Shown here piece after piece: positions 45,315 through 57,290 of a stretch of DNA of 64,000 nt; positions within the stretch are counted from its first letter, which is position 1, and every line of letters begins with the position of its first letter. This stretch comes from Apostichopus japonicus (Eukaryota > Echinodermata > Holothuroidea > Aspidochirotida > Stichopodidae): assembly GCF_037975245.1 (NCBI RefSeq), contig NC_092575.1, positions 8,278,001 through 8,342,000 on the forward strand. The letters are read 5' to 3'. Under the pieces are notes generated by a model. The model did no database searches. It was given only the letters and a program-made list of their open reading frames with translations, and was not told where the DNA came from. The translations under genes and the position numbers were made by a program.

Positions 45315-47610
45315 GTGACTCTTATTACAGCATTTGATGGTGTTGGTTCAACCAAAGCAAATATATCAGATGATCAGAAATATTAGAAATAAGAATTTCT
45401 AGGGAAAGGAATTAAACATGGGCAGAGTGAGTAAACATATGGTCAAGTTACCAGAAAAGAGGAGCTGACATGAGGGTTGTAGAAGGGTTTGAAAACTAGA
45501 AATATGCTATTAGATTGTAGACAATTTCACTTTGCCAAGATTATATATAAGAAGTTTTCATTTAAATCTCCCATGATAGAATATTCAACATTTAAAATTG
45601 AAAAACGAACTTGAAATATTGAGAAAAGAGTGTACAACAATATCCTTCAGAGCACCTGTGGTACAATTCAGTTTTTAGTAAAATCAAATAAATCAAGATG
45701 TGCTGATGATGTATAGTACTACACCATTATATAAAACATTAAATATGTAATTTATTCCTAATATGACAGGTCTCTTTTGAGCCTGAGAGATCATACTGTA
45801 CATGTGAGAGGTGTAAGTATATGGGTTCTATATACAGCTTTCCAATTCAAATATGCAAGGACGCAGTACTATGCTGATAACCACATCTCATTTCATTACT
45901 TTCATCAAACTTGTTTTAATGTAGGTAAAATTAAAAAACATTGCATGAATTCTATTTAGCAAAATAAGGAAGCTCAAAAGCATATTACACCCCACTTTTC
46001 TTAATAGCAAGAGTAAACCTGAGAAATTCAAAAGATCCCCATTACTTATAAAAAATATATTTTTGTAGAGGGCAGCTCATATCCGTATCATTGCATCCAT
46101 ACAAAAACGTCATTGAATAATACATTGTATGAAAGGAGACATTTACGCACCTAGCATTTAACTTAGTGTCTTTGAGATGTCTTCAACAGTGTTCCACAAA
46201 TATTCATGAATTATTTTTCTTTGATGACTGATGGCATTTGGAAATGTTGATGCTAAACACTGAAGGTACTGGCATTACTTTTATATACCACATTATTTTA
46301 CTTTCGAGGTGAGGATATCAGTAGAACAAACAAAGAGGTGGCCAATGAAATGGAAAGGAACATTTCTTACTTTAGTAGGGAGTTGTTAATCACAAGAACT
46401 TCCTCCACATAGAGTAAGATATTATTTTTACTAAAATGAAACTGACATTTATAGTAACTGACGTACTTACTATCACATCACCAATTCCAAGTATGAACTA
46501 AATCGGACATAGGGTTGAAGGAGATATTAACACTTTAAGCATTTTATTTTAAACACCGCCCACTCATCAATATTCATGAGATTAGAACCACAAACAAAAG
46601 GGCCCTTAACACATTATGGGGTATCTATCTACCAAGTATGACATTGACTTCATGTGTGGTTGTTGAGATATTGTGTTTCCAACTAGCCGTTGCATACACA
46701 AACATACAATCACACACACGCCAGCACCATTGCAAAGGTTACTGAACCTTCGGCATCATAACCAAAAATAAAACTATAAAAAGTCACACACATACATGCA
46801 AAAGGTCAAATCAATCAAAATATCAAAATCAAAAATAAGATCAAATATAAAACGAAAATCTAACATTTTGTGTGGATGCAGTGGCTGTTTTCTTAATTTC
46901 CTGTCTGTTTCCTGGTGGAGGAAGGGGAGGGATGAGTTGGTTCATGGCAAAACTAGTCTCAGAAAAGAGTAGATTAAAGTAACAGAAGCACACAATCGGA
47001 TTAAAATGTGATTAATTGTATAAAAAATATAGAAAAAATTGCAAAATCATACTGGCCAAAAAAAATTATGATATTTAACTTGAACTACACAGTTCCTCTT
47101 CTAATGGATAAGAAATAACTGCATGCAAATGCTTGCACCCACACAAACTTACATGCCTGCACGCATACTTACATACATGCAAAGACAGAAGCATATGTTC
47201 ATACACATTCTACATAAAGTACAAATAAGGCATGCAAAAGATGCACAAATATGAAACATCAAGAGAAGACGCAACTGCAGTACATAATGCTTCTGGTACT
47301 GCTGATGAGGTTGAATGCCCACTATGCATTGCAAATTACTCTAAACAATAACAATCATCAATGTCTTTCCTCTGGGCAACCATGCAGCATACTTAACAGA
47401 ACTTTGAATGTTGTTACAAAATCATCGATCAGTGATGACATTAAGAAATACTATGATGCTGCAATGATCCATCCTTCGTTGGTTCTTTCAACTTACACAC
47501 TGAATATGCACCAACCGTATCAATAAGAAGTCAGGAAACAGAACTCTTCTTAACATCTCTGTTCTTACCATTGTCATCATGGTGAAAAAAAGTTGAGATT
47601 TCAAGAAATT
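45315..47610. other. Downstream of the sulfotransferase gene, nothing firm
   Basis: Probably includes the sulfotransferase 3' UTR. CA-rich simple sequence lies near 46690-46720 and 47130-47200. An open frame at 47251-47526 starts with a hydrophobic stretch but has no support as a gene. Confidence 0.4.
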
Positions 47611-47823
47611 TCACCTGAAAACATTTGACATGTATTCCTTTGGTATGGGCTGTTTTCCATTGGCAAGTAGCAAACTATTGGCAAGTTCTATTTTGTGATG
47701 AACATAGCTTTTCATTACACTTGTGAAGGGATCAAACTCCTTTTTTGCTGTTCTATGAAAACTTCCCTCTTGATTAGCGATGGTACAGTTCATTCGGGCA
47801 ATGTCAATTTCTACCTTTAAAAA
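47611..47823 (-). CDS. Sulfotransferase terminal exon
   Basis: The acceptor TCTCTTCAG lies upstream. It encodes FLKVEIDIARMNCTIANQEG, then SFHR and DPFTSVMKSYVHHKIELANS, and ends SNVFR-stop. EGSF-R and PFT..M are WSCD-family landmarks. Confidence 0.9.
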   Translation of the reverse strand, partial: FLKVEIDIARMNCTIANQEGSFHRTAKKEFDPFTSVMKSYVHHKIELANSLLLANGKQPIPKEYMSNVFR

Positions 47824-50800
47824 CTGAAGAGAAAGAATGGAGAGACATTCAAAGTTGAGATTTACTACAGACTATTTATAATTCATGCAATTTAATAATA
47901 TCCAATACACACTGCAAGAGATACTAAAGGTGTGAGTGAGATCTTTGTAAACATAGCTACCAGTAACATTACAAACATCCTAACTGTTAAGAAAACAGTA
48001 CATTTAAAAATGCAATCACATCTCATGCTCTTCATCAAGAGTGCAACCTGAACCCCACCCAGTTCCTCCCATCTTCTGTTTGAATAATCCTCGCAGTCAA
48101 AAAAATATGAAACCATAAAACTGCAACTGATTTTGAGGTTATCAGCACGTTTCTGGGATTGTGGTTTTAAAGAATAGACTAGTGCCTCTCATCATTAAAT
48201 TCAAGACATAAATTCTAGAATATCCTATCAAAGAATTCCCTGCATACAGTATTTCTGTTCTACTCTCTCTTCCTGTTCCTTTCAAACTTTGACCATTGAT
48301 AAAATACTTATACTATTTACTTACTTTCAGCATTTTCTCTATTTCTTTTCTTGTATCGGTGAGAATATCTTCATAGTATGTGATGTGGATGTTAGGATCC
48401 TTTTGGAGCCATTTCTCAATTACTCCATACCACTTGTCGCCCATCTGACGTACGAAAGATTCCCATTCTGAATTAAAAAATATCACTTGAGTGCTCAATA
48501 ATGCAAAGACATAATACAAGACCAAGAGGTCAGAATGGCCATTATATTATATAAAGGCTTCCATTGAAATGCATGAATATGACACCATATAAGCCCTACT
48601 GTCTGTTACAAATTCAAACTCAAAAATAAAACTGCAGTGGCAGAATGACCTGTCTCTTTGACATTTCCTCCTGAAAATGGCCCTTTTATTTTACAACATT
48701 CGTGACTGGTAGAAGAAAAGCCAACACCCTGATGATGTAGTACTATAGTATACAGGTCCAAAGCCAGAATATATTAAGGGGTGGGGAGGGGAGGGGGGGG
48801 GAATTAGAGGGAAAGGGTCTGAGGGTGTCTATTCATCTTTAGAAATTTATTGTGGTTAAGAGGCTTAGATGAAAAATGGTGCAATCATTTCCATCATTTG
48901 AATGACATTTGTGTGTATGACTAGTATGCATGCATAATAAAAGGTAAGCAACTTGTAATAAAACTGGGGAGGGATGAAAGGCAGGTGTTCCCATGTTCCC
49001 AGTGGGTACAGCCCTGTATAACCTATATTATGTATAGTATGTGTGGGGTAAGTATACGTAGGTATCTCATATCTCTTTATTGACCCAAATAAAATTGCAT
49101 ACCATGCACAAAACTCTGACTAAAAGTGTCAGTTACTGAATTAAGTTAACTTGTTAAGACAAATCTACTTCTTTGTTTGTAATGGTTTATGAGGAGAACC
49201 TTCTGAGAAGCAGATTACACCATGCTGTCAAAACAAGTAGCATATATAGGGTCATACCTGTTTCCTTTTCTTTTGCAAATTTTGCTTTGCTCTCCTAAAC
49301 AATTTCTGTGGAGGAACTTTGCCCATCAATGCCTCTCACTCACCCCCCCCCCCTTTGGCTACACCATAGTGCACAAGGTAGAATCTACTATTAGCTTCAA
49401 CACGGCTGTACTATATGACTGTATTAAAATAAAAGGTGGTCTTTGTATTGTATGTAGCCATTTGTCAGTTATAGCACCTAACAGCACTGCAAACTTAAAC
49501 TAGAATGGTGTCCATACTTAGAGAGGTAACTCTCCTTGGTGGCTGTATTCCTGATTAATTATTTATGACACTGCTGTGGGCATACTCTTGGTGTGAAAGT
49601 AGTTGAATCAAGTTATACCAGCTGTGAATAACTACAGTATATCTGACAAACACATCAAGGGGACAATTTGTCTTGGTTTCCCATTTTTTGCTTCAAACTT
49701 GTTCCATCATTTATTAATAATTGCTGACAGTTCGCAATATGTCTTACCTGGACCAGCAAACTGTGACTGATCTGCAACTGCTGTGTGGTTTTTTCCAGTT
49801 AAAATACGATTATATTCGGAAATCATCGCCTTGAAGGGATTTCTAACTAAGACGATGCCAGTGTCATACTGCTGTGAGTTTTCTGTCTTGAATCGATGGC
49901 ATTTCACCACCAGTAGAGTTCCATCCCAAGGGTTCTCATACTCTCCAAAGAAACCTAACAAATATACAGAAATACAATCAGAAGCTTCTGCTAAAGAATG
50001 AAAATCTACTCACAAAAGCTGTCCCATGAATATATCAATTCTCTATTAAGTCTATTTTCGTTGACATCGAAAAACATTTGATCCTTTGCTGATAATTTGC
50101 ATGGATAACACTACGTTCCTTTTCGTTTCCAAATATCATTCTGTGAGACCAATGTGTTTTAAATATTAGGACAACAGTTAATATATAGGTAATGTAATTG
50201 GTAAGAACATGTCATAAACCTTACTAAATTTACTTTAAATGTTATTTTTCTATTTTACATTTATCTCCAATTGACAATGGTCTGTTACAGCAGGTTCTAC
50301 ATATCACAAGTTGATGTTCACAAGCAGATTACTTCAACCTCTATAACAGTCATATTAAATTTTGGACAGTACTGCAGTATTTTCACTGCACTTCATGAAA
50401 CCAATTGCTTGAGGTCAAAGGTCAACTAGTTCATAATTAAAATCTACTCTACTTTGAGAATTTAACATTACTTGTGTACAAACATGACCATAGCAATATC
50501 AAGGGTCACACAGAAATCCTGCAAATCCGAATTTGAACTGACCTGTACAATGGCTATTTTGTTTACTCAAAAACAACTGAAATATTCAGAAGGAGGAAGT
50601 ATAAGTCTGGGGATTCATTCATATATCTTACTGATAGAGATGTACTAATAAAAATATCATGCTAAGGTCAGCTTGACAGAAGTTCCAATCACAAATACAA
50701 AAACACGTAGAACTATTTAAGGTGGCGATACTAGAATACAGTATAAAGACAGCAATGTTCCAACACTAACATGGCAGCAAGCTAACACATTATGTCCTGA

Positions 50801-53800
50801 GAGCTAAATTATAGAAAAGGAGTGTGTTGACAGCCTTTCTTCTGCCTTTGATCATATTTTAATAAAGAATAGGACCAAATTATAGTTCAAGTGAAGTTCT
50901 AAGAGTTTACTGCAAGAAGTTGATCTATTCTTACCAGCCCTAAAAAGCCTCTTGTCAGAATAGATGCTGCCAGTAAAGATGCCCGATGCACTCTCAAGTA
51001 AATGTCGCACCCAAGTATTCCCGGAACCTGGAAGACTAGCAAGAGCGACAATTGGTCTACTACCCTGGGAAGCCAGTTTCTTGCTCTTACATATATCCAT
51101 GTCAACATTTGCTTGGTGGCGGGATTCTGAAGAAATAGCAAACAATGTAGATTATTTATATGAGCATCCGTTGAGATGAGGAAAATATGTTTCTAGAAAG
51201 GAATATGGCTCCCTTCAAGATTCTGATTGTGCTAAACATAGACCTGTGAAAGAGCTTTGAATACAAATTGCAGTGGCATATCACATACAGCCTTCAAACT
51301 GAGTGAAATAAACCCAAAGACAATAAAACCACGATACCAGAATCAGGAAGACCTCACACAGAGCCGGTGTACAAATTTCAATTTCCCTGACAGCAGATTT
51401 TCCGTGACTGAAAATACATATGAAATATTTTTAAAATGAAGCCTAACTGCATTTAGGTATTTTTATTTTCCTATATCTTTGCTAGATTCACTTCAAACTT
51501 ATCATGGCTTTTAACTTACAATGTTTCAAGCTTGGTACTTAATGACCAGATATCCCATCAAGCACATGCAGCTCATGGAAACGAAGAAGGATGTATAAAG
51601 CCAACTCATTTGGATGCTGCCAGATATGTGTTGACTACCCGAAACCATGCAGTGAGCAGCAATATAATAATGACAAGTATTTGAGAATACCTTGATTCAT
51701 ATGAAAGAAATATCACCATGCAAAAGAGAGCAGCATTAATAAAAACAAAGACAATGAAAGTGTTGAAAGAGCCAAAGGGTTTATTGAGGAGAAACACATG
51801 CAATCAACCATTACTGTGAAATTAGATATGGAAGATGAAGACAACAGAATGCAACATTAATTTGGTAATATTGGTTACAAAAATTGTTGGATAACCAACA
51901 CCAAGATTTGTTGTCTTACAGCATTTCTTTCATAAAGTTAGTAGTTAATACCGGTTACCCAAATGACTAAACAGAGCAATATGTTAACACCAACATCATA
52001 GACCCAATGAACGCAGAGTTAATCAACATATTATTATGAAGCAAGATTACATTCAAGACTTCACCGCTGAGATCTTTGCAGAAATGGAATATTGACCAGC
52101 AATTTACACAGCATCAAGGTTTATATTTTGTTATTGGTGTGTGACTAGAGGTGAGGGGGTAGGAGATGGGTTCAATCATCAAGGAAATTAAATTGCTATC
52201 ATTAATTCTCTAGATTCCACAGCCAAACAGCTGTTTACATTTCCAATATTCAAAGAATACTTCATTATTTGAATTATATTATCCAAATGGTTCTGTGTTA
52301 TACAAAAATTATTGAAAATTTCTACTGAAAGAGAAATTGACAACTAGGCTTATCTTTATAAGGCCTTACAAAGTGTTTCTACTTTTCATCCTATATTTGT
52401 GTCATAGTAACCAACAAAACATTCAGATACTTACTGATCTTACATGTTTGTGTGAGCATTGAAACATTGATGATGTGGATGTGCTATTTTGGTAACGCAA
52501 CAGAGGAATACATCACATTTATATCACATTTTAACACTTGCTATGTGTAATCACTTCAACATACTGATAAGAAATTTTCAGACGGGGGTACTGTACCATT
52601 TCTGAGATGCTGGTGTGTGTATATTTGGATAGATTAACATTACATTTTAATCTCGCCAATATTTCTCAGATGCTGGTGGTAGTTACTTTCCCTTTCACTG
52701 AACTTCCCAAAGTCACTGCATCAGATTCATATAACAGTTCACACCTTGCCAATTTTTCTTTTAACCACAGAGACCACATAGCAGGTAGCATACGCCTATT
52801 AAAAGCCCCATTGACTTACACACTAAATCAAGAAAGTAATGTGATCTCTAAGTCTAGATGCTACCCATCACCGGATAGCTGACAAGTTGGCCTTTCATGG
52901 CACCATCAATTTTCCATATCATGAATTTAAAGATTTTTTTTGCTATGAGAGCCTGAAGTTTTCGTCACTTGTAAAACAAACCTCTCCACTCAGAAGTAAA
53001 CAATTTTTGTATGCTGCTCCTTGGAGGCACAAAAACCAGATTCCGATTGATAACATATCAAAAGATATGTTCTCCTGATGCTTGCTTGGTACTTTTCCCG
53101 AAGGAGAACATTTGGGCGGATGTATATAGACTCTTGTAGGAGTATGCCACCTTGCAACTGACTACTTTGATGTCTATCTTACGCAGAGTGAAGAACTGTC
53201 TACCTTGCTTTTAATGTGTCAACTGCGGGGATTGTGTGATTAGGTGGGTGGAACAGATTGGAAACAATATCCCATCACCGTGTTGTTGTGAATCTCGTAC
53301 AGCGGAAGATTGCACTTATTAACAAGCAGCTTTCACTCTTACCTTCTTCTTTTAGCTTATCTAAAAGAATTTGCTTTTTTTTAAGTTTTCCTTTCAATTT
53401 CCTTGTTTTCTCTTTCAGTTCATTCAATGTTGTCTGATCACTGTTCTCAGTAATCCCTGATTCAACTTTCAAATGGTTGGTCTTTGCATGTTCAGAGCTA
53501 AATTCTGCTGATTTCTTGTCAATGAATGCTTCTTTCTCTTGGTCATCTTTCAAGTGTATTCTCTCGTAGGTCTTGTTATTTAATTTGTTACCTGTGGATG
53601 TATCATATTCACCACCTTAAAAAAAAAAAAAAAAAAGGAAAAAGATAGCAAAAAATACAATGACATAAAGATTTGTTTATAATAGGATTTATCAGCTCTT
53701 AAATTACAGTAAAATGAGTAGAAGTAAAAGATTGCTAATTCATTAAACTAAAAACATTCTAAAATGGTTATAAAAAAAATGCGACCCAATATCAATTGCA

Positions 53801-56800
53801 GTGCAACAATTTTTCAGTATTGTTTTTGTCATCTCAAATTTATATCATAAATGTCTTTCAGTAGAAGTTAAAGAACTGAAAGTTTACTTCAAGCGTGCAG
53901 CCATGGGGATTCCCCTCCCAAATGAGAGAAAACAAAAAAGCGGAGAGCAAAAGAGAGAGAGAAAAAGAGCGACCATTAGCCGGAGAATTTGTAGAATAAC
54001 ACAGAGGGATCTCACACAAATATCCAGAAGTGTGGAAATTGGAATATTCTTATTTATGACTAAAAATAGAACTCATGGGCATAGCGTCTAAGCCTTTTGT
54101 CCCTCACACTTTTGCAAAGCTATCTACACCGGTAGCCTACATAGAGTCACACTTTCGAAAAGGAATGCAAACAACCAAATTATAGGCAACCTATGTATAG
54201 GGGAGAAATCCAACAAAAATGTCTCGATTTGGTCAGTAAATTCTCTAAATTTGACCAGTTGTGTTACAGAAAAACTGGCAACCCTGTTGTAGGTTGTTAA
54301 CTAAGTACAGTTTAAACTGGTATGACACCTTGACACCATTGTATTTGATTTGTATTTCTGGCTACAACCACAGTGCCATGGATTTGACTAGAGTACCCTA
54401 AAAATTACAGTAGCTTCTTTTTTGAGCCACTTATTACCTACTTGAATCATGTCTTCCCAATGAATCAATATTAGGCTAATTGTATCCAGTATTTTGAACA
54501 TTTGAGTATAACTTTACCAGCTTGCCTTTACCTCAACTTTACCTCTTGGCCAATTGGATAAAAATTTCAAGCTCTGAGACCTTAAAGTCCACCATATCGT
54601 ATAGCTTCCAGGACCCCACGCAGATAATGCAAAGCATTCTCGCTGACAGGTTAATAAAAATTTCATAGATACTTAATTCAGTAAGGCCTGTTTAATAAGC
54701 AAGTCCTGCACTAATACATACAGTTGTGATAATACTGTAACTGTTTGTCAGACATAACCAGAAACTATATTTTTACTCACCTCACTACCACAACGTTTAC
54801 ATTGAATGTTTTTCTGTTCTGTGTCATTTCTCTACTTCTGGAAAGGCGAGGTGCTTTATAACAGGGATTCTGATACGGCAATCATAATCCCTTCTTGATG
54901 TGACAAAATCATTCTGAATCAGTTCTGTCTCATTACAGATAACCTACCTCTTTAATCACAAGCAGTGTAAGTCTTTATTTGTATACTGCTTTTACATTGA
55001 AACTTCTTTTAATTCAACCAACAGCAGTTATTGTGTATCAATTTTCTGCTTGACTGACGAAATAACTAAAGGAAGCAATAAAGTTACTTATTCGAATTCT
55101 ATTACCGTATCAAACAAACAATTACAACATCAAGGTTCCTTGTAGTAGGTAAACTTTATACAGATGTATCTAAACAAACAAGATGTCCTGTACATAGTGC
55201 ATGAGCACTGACTTTGGACTTGTTACTGGTACTAAAAGTTGTCAAAATGTCAAATATTCATGGTTATAAATACCATCAGAGGATAACACAAACACGTTAG
55301 CATCTACTTTGGAAGAGGGGGCTGGAGGGGAGAACTGGTATGAGTACTGCTGTTATTACAGGGTAGAAGGAAGTGCCATAACCTCATTTCCACTTTTAGG
55401 CTTTGATGGCAACTTAACATTCCATGAAAAAGTGATTGACGTTAGATATGCTGATTTCAACAGTAAAACATTGAAAATCATGAACAATTCTTCTACAGTC
55501 TGTATCTGTTTGACATGCTCTCAAGTTTTAGATGCAGTTTGCTTCTGTATAAGATCCTGCTAGGATGGAAACACCAGGCCCTCTATTAAAGTAGCTTCAC
55601 AGGCTTTATGTAGAAGACTTGCAGTTTATCCGTTTCTTCTTTGTCTGACTAATACTTTGTGGGTACTTCAGTTTTCTCATTGTCAGGATTTGCTTTTTAC
55701 AGCTTGACCAATAGGACACTTGTAGAGGTATCTCTGCCACTGTTTCTGAGACAATTAAAAGCTGTGCTTCTAACAAACAGTCGTCATTACCTGGGTGACT
55801 ACAATTAAGAGGATTTACTATTCAGTTATGGAAGAAACTGTCTTAAGCTCTGACAAAAATTATTGTTTTATACTTCACTTTTCACTTAGTGCATAAAACT
55901 GTAGTGGCTAATATCCTACACTACATTTATATTACCATGCACTGCCAAGATGAACGAATTGCAATTCTGCATGTTGTCTGCTAAGGCTGTCTGCCTTGGA
56001 GCGTGATCAATAACACGTTTGTTCCAGTGTATCTGGAAATTTACAATTTTAGCATTCATTCGGTGAAGATGCCATTTAATTTATCTTGGCTTTACTGTAC
56101 AAGGACTCACCTTATATTGAAATCCTATAGGTCAAGGAGAGAAAACTTAACCTTATATATGAAATTTTAACTGTTAAAAGAGTCAACTTAACAATTAATC
56201 TCTGTAAAATTGTAGTGTCATCCGGCAGAACTCAGTCTCATACAATATTATTAGTCTGTGATCGTTGGTAGATACCTCTACAAGTGTCCTCTATTGGTCA
56301 AACTGTAAAAAGCAAATCCTGACAATGGGAAAACTGAAGTACGCACAAAGTATTAGTCAGACAATGAAGAAACGGATAAACTGCAAGTCTTCTACATAAA
56401 GCCTGTGAAGGTAACTACTTTAATAGAGGGCCTGGTGTTTCCATCCTAGCAGGATCTTATACAGAGGCAAACTGCATCTAAAACTTGAGAGCATGTCAAA
56501 CAGATACAGACTGTAGAAGAATTGTTAATGATTTCAATGTTTTACTGTTGAAATCAGCATATCTACGGTCAATCACTTTTTCATGGAATGTTAAGTTGCC
56601 ATCAAAGCCTAAAAGTGGAAATGAGGTTATGGCACTTCCTTCTGTAGTCGATTTTAATAGACACATGACTACTGTAAGAAGCTTATTGATGGATTTCTGC
56701 CTTAGTTTTTTTGGCTGGCCTCTTTACATTGTCTCACTCCAAGAATGTTCTAGAAAACCCTGATGTGGTAGAAGATTTAGTATACCAGGCTGTAGCTGCT

Positions 56801-57243
56801 GCAGACCCAATCTTAACCACCATTATTATGTGTTTTCTTAATTTGTTGGATACACACCGACTGCAAGTTAATACTTTCATATATTGTTTACTTTGGCCCA
56901 AATGAACCATTTGACAGCGTGATGTATTATTTAAAATAATAAATTTTCAGTTATCCAATTCAGTGTTTTAAAAAAAAAATTAAGTTGTAGTATACCTCTT
57001 ATGCTCTGCTTCGTCATCACATAAAATAAGTGATTAACTGTTGAGATAATTGGAATCTTTGCAAAAACATATGTCATCAAAAGACTTGCAACAAAAATTA
57101 CCTCTACTGTCTCTGACTTCTTCAAATGTCATGAGATGAGCTTGATGAGCTTCAAAGTATCCCACCAGAATCAAACTAGGAACAGCAATCAGAGGCAGTA
57201 TCCAGAAAAACCTCAAAAAGGAACGGTGTTTATCTTCAAACAT
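47611..57243 (-). CDS. WSCD-family sulfotransferase, type II membrane protein
   Basis: Six exons on the minus strand (57243-57102, 53615-53343, 51126-50935, 49954-49748, 48467-48325, 47823-47611) join in frame and give 389 residues. Residues 1-7 are cytosolic and about 8-31 form the signal anchor (FFWILPLIAVPSLILVGYF). Residues about 48-138 are a hydrophilic stem ending in a Lys-rich coiled coil. The catalytic domain follows. It has the PAPS 5'-phosphosulfate loop LPGSGNTWVR (170-179) and a 3'-phosphate strand-helix, IVLVRNPFKAMISEYNR. A C-terminal GSFHR / DPFTSVMK segment matches WSCD1/WSCD2. Vertebrate WSCD1 has been reported to sulfate sialic acid, so a Golgi glycan substrate is likely. 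Unlike vertebrate WSCD proteins, no WSC domains are visible. N-glycosylation sequons are at N61, N258 and N331. Upstream 5' UTR exons were not found. Confidence 0.9.
48325..48467 (-). CDS. Sulfotransferase exon 5
   Basis: Encodes EWESFVRQMGDKWYGVIEKW, then ITYYEDILTDTRKEIEKMLK. Typical sulfotransferase region after the 3'-phosphate helix, with the V/T-YYED strand. It starts in phase 1 and ends in phase 0 with GTAAGT. Confidence 0.9.
49748..49954 (-). CDS. Sulfotransferase exon 4, PAPS 3'-phosphate site
   Basis: Encodes FFGEYENPWDGTLLVVKCHR, then GIVLVRNPFKAMISEYNR and a sequon at NHT. The R-NP and S residues are the expected 3'-phosphate contacts. Phase 1 at both ends, GTAAGA donor. Confidence 0.92.
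50935..51126 (-). CDS. Sulfotransferase exon 3, PAPS 5'-phosphosulfate loop
   Basis: Encodes RPIVALASLPGSGNTWVRHL, then LESASGIFTGSIYSDKRLF. PGSGNTW is the defining loop. Vertebrate WSCD proteins have FPG-GNTW and GFYTGS-Y here. Phase 1 at both ends. Confidence 0.94.
53343..53615 (-). CDS. Sulfotransferase exon 2, coiled-coil stem
   Basis: 91 codons, mostly charged. The last part, NELKEKTRKLKGKLKKKQIL and LDKLKEE, has heptad-like Leu spacing. The acceptor follows a T-run of about 18, and the donor is GTAAGA. This exon takes the place where WSC domains occur in vertebrate WSCD1/2. Confidence 0.85.
53890..54610. repeat. Dispersed repeat, shorter copy
   Basis: Homologous to both ends of 5060-6830, in the same strand and order, but without most of the middle. 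It lies in the first visible sulfotransferase intron. Confidence 0.6.
55366..55733 (+). repeat. Left arm of a large inverted repeat
   Basis: 368 bp that match the reverse complement of 56270-56642 at roughly 96% by eye, with a few single-base changes and small indels. The spacer is about 536 bp. Open frames within the arms (for example 55309-55563) are not conserved as proteins. Confidence 0.95.
56270..56642 (-). repeat. Right arm of a large inverted repeat
   Basis: 373-bp partner of 55366-55733. Both arms lie in the same sulfotransferase intron (53616-57101), so the pre-mRNA can fold into a hairpin of about 370 bp. I saw no obvious target duplication outside the arms. Confidence 0.95.
57102..57243 (-). 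CDS. Sulfotransferase exon 1, signal anchor
   Basis: ATG 57243-57241 lies within an exon that opens at 57290 (acceptor CTTTCTTTCAG). The frame is open upstream of the ATG back to the acceptor. It encodes MFEDKHRSFLRFF, then the membrane segment and EAHQAHLMTFEEVRDSR. The next in-frame Met is after the membrane segment, so this start is the sensible one. Confidence 0.83.
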
Positions 57244-57290
57244 TGTTGCTACATTCCCTGTGGTTTCCTTTGCGTTCTTAATAGTAGCTT

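Noticed and set aside
47251-47526. 91-codon frame with a signal-peptide-like start
   Set aside because: It lies just downstream of the sulfotransferase stop on the opposite strand, has no motif and no splice or promoter support.
53801-54091. 96-codon plus-strand frame
   Set aside because: Lies across the dispersed repeat shared with 5060-6830, where the frame is not kept.
55309-56905. Three plus-strand frames of 64-92 codons as genes
   Set aside because: They run through the arms of the inverted repeat and do not agree between arms.
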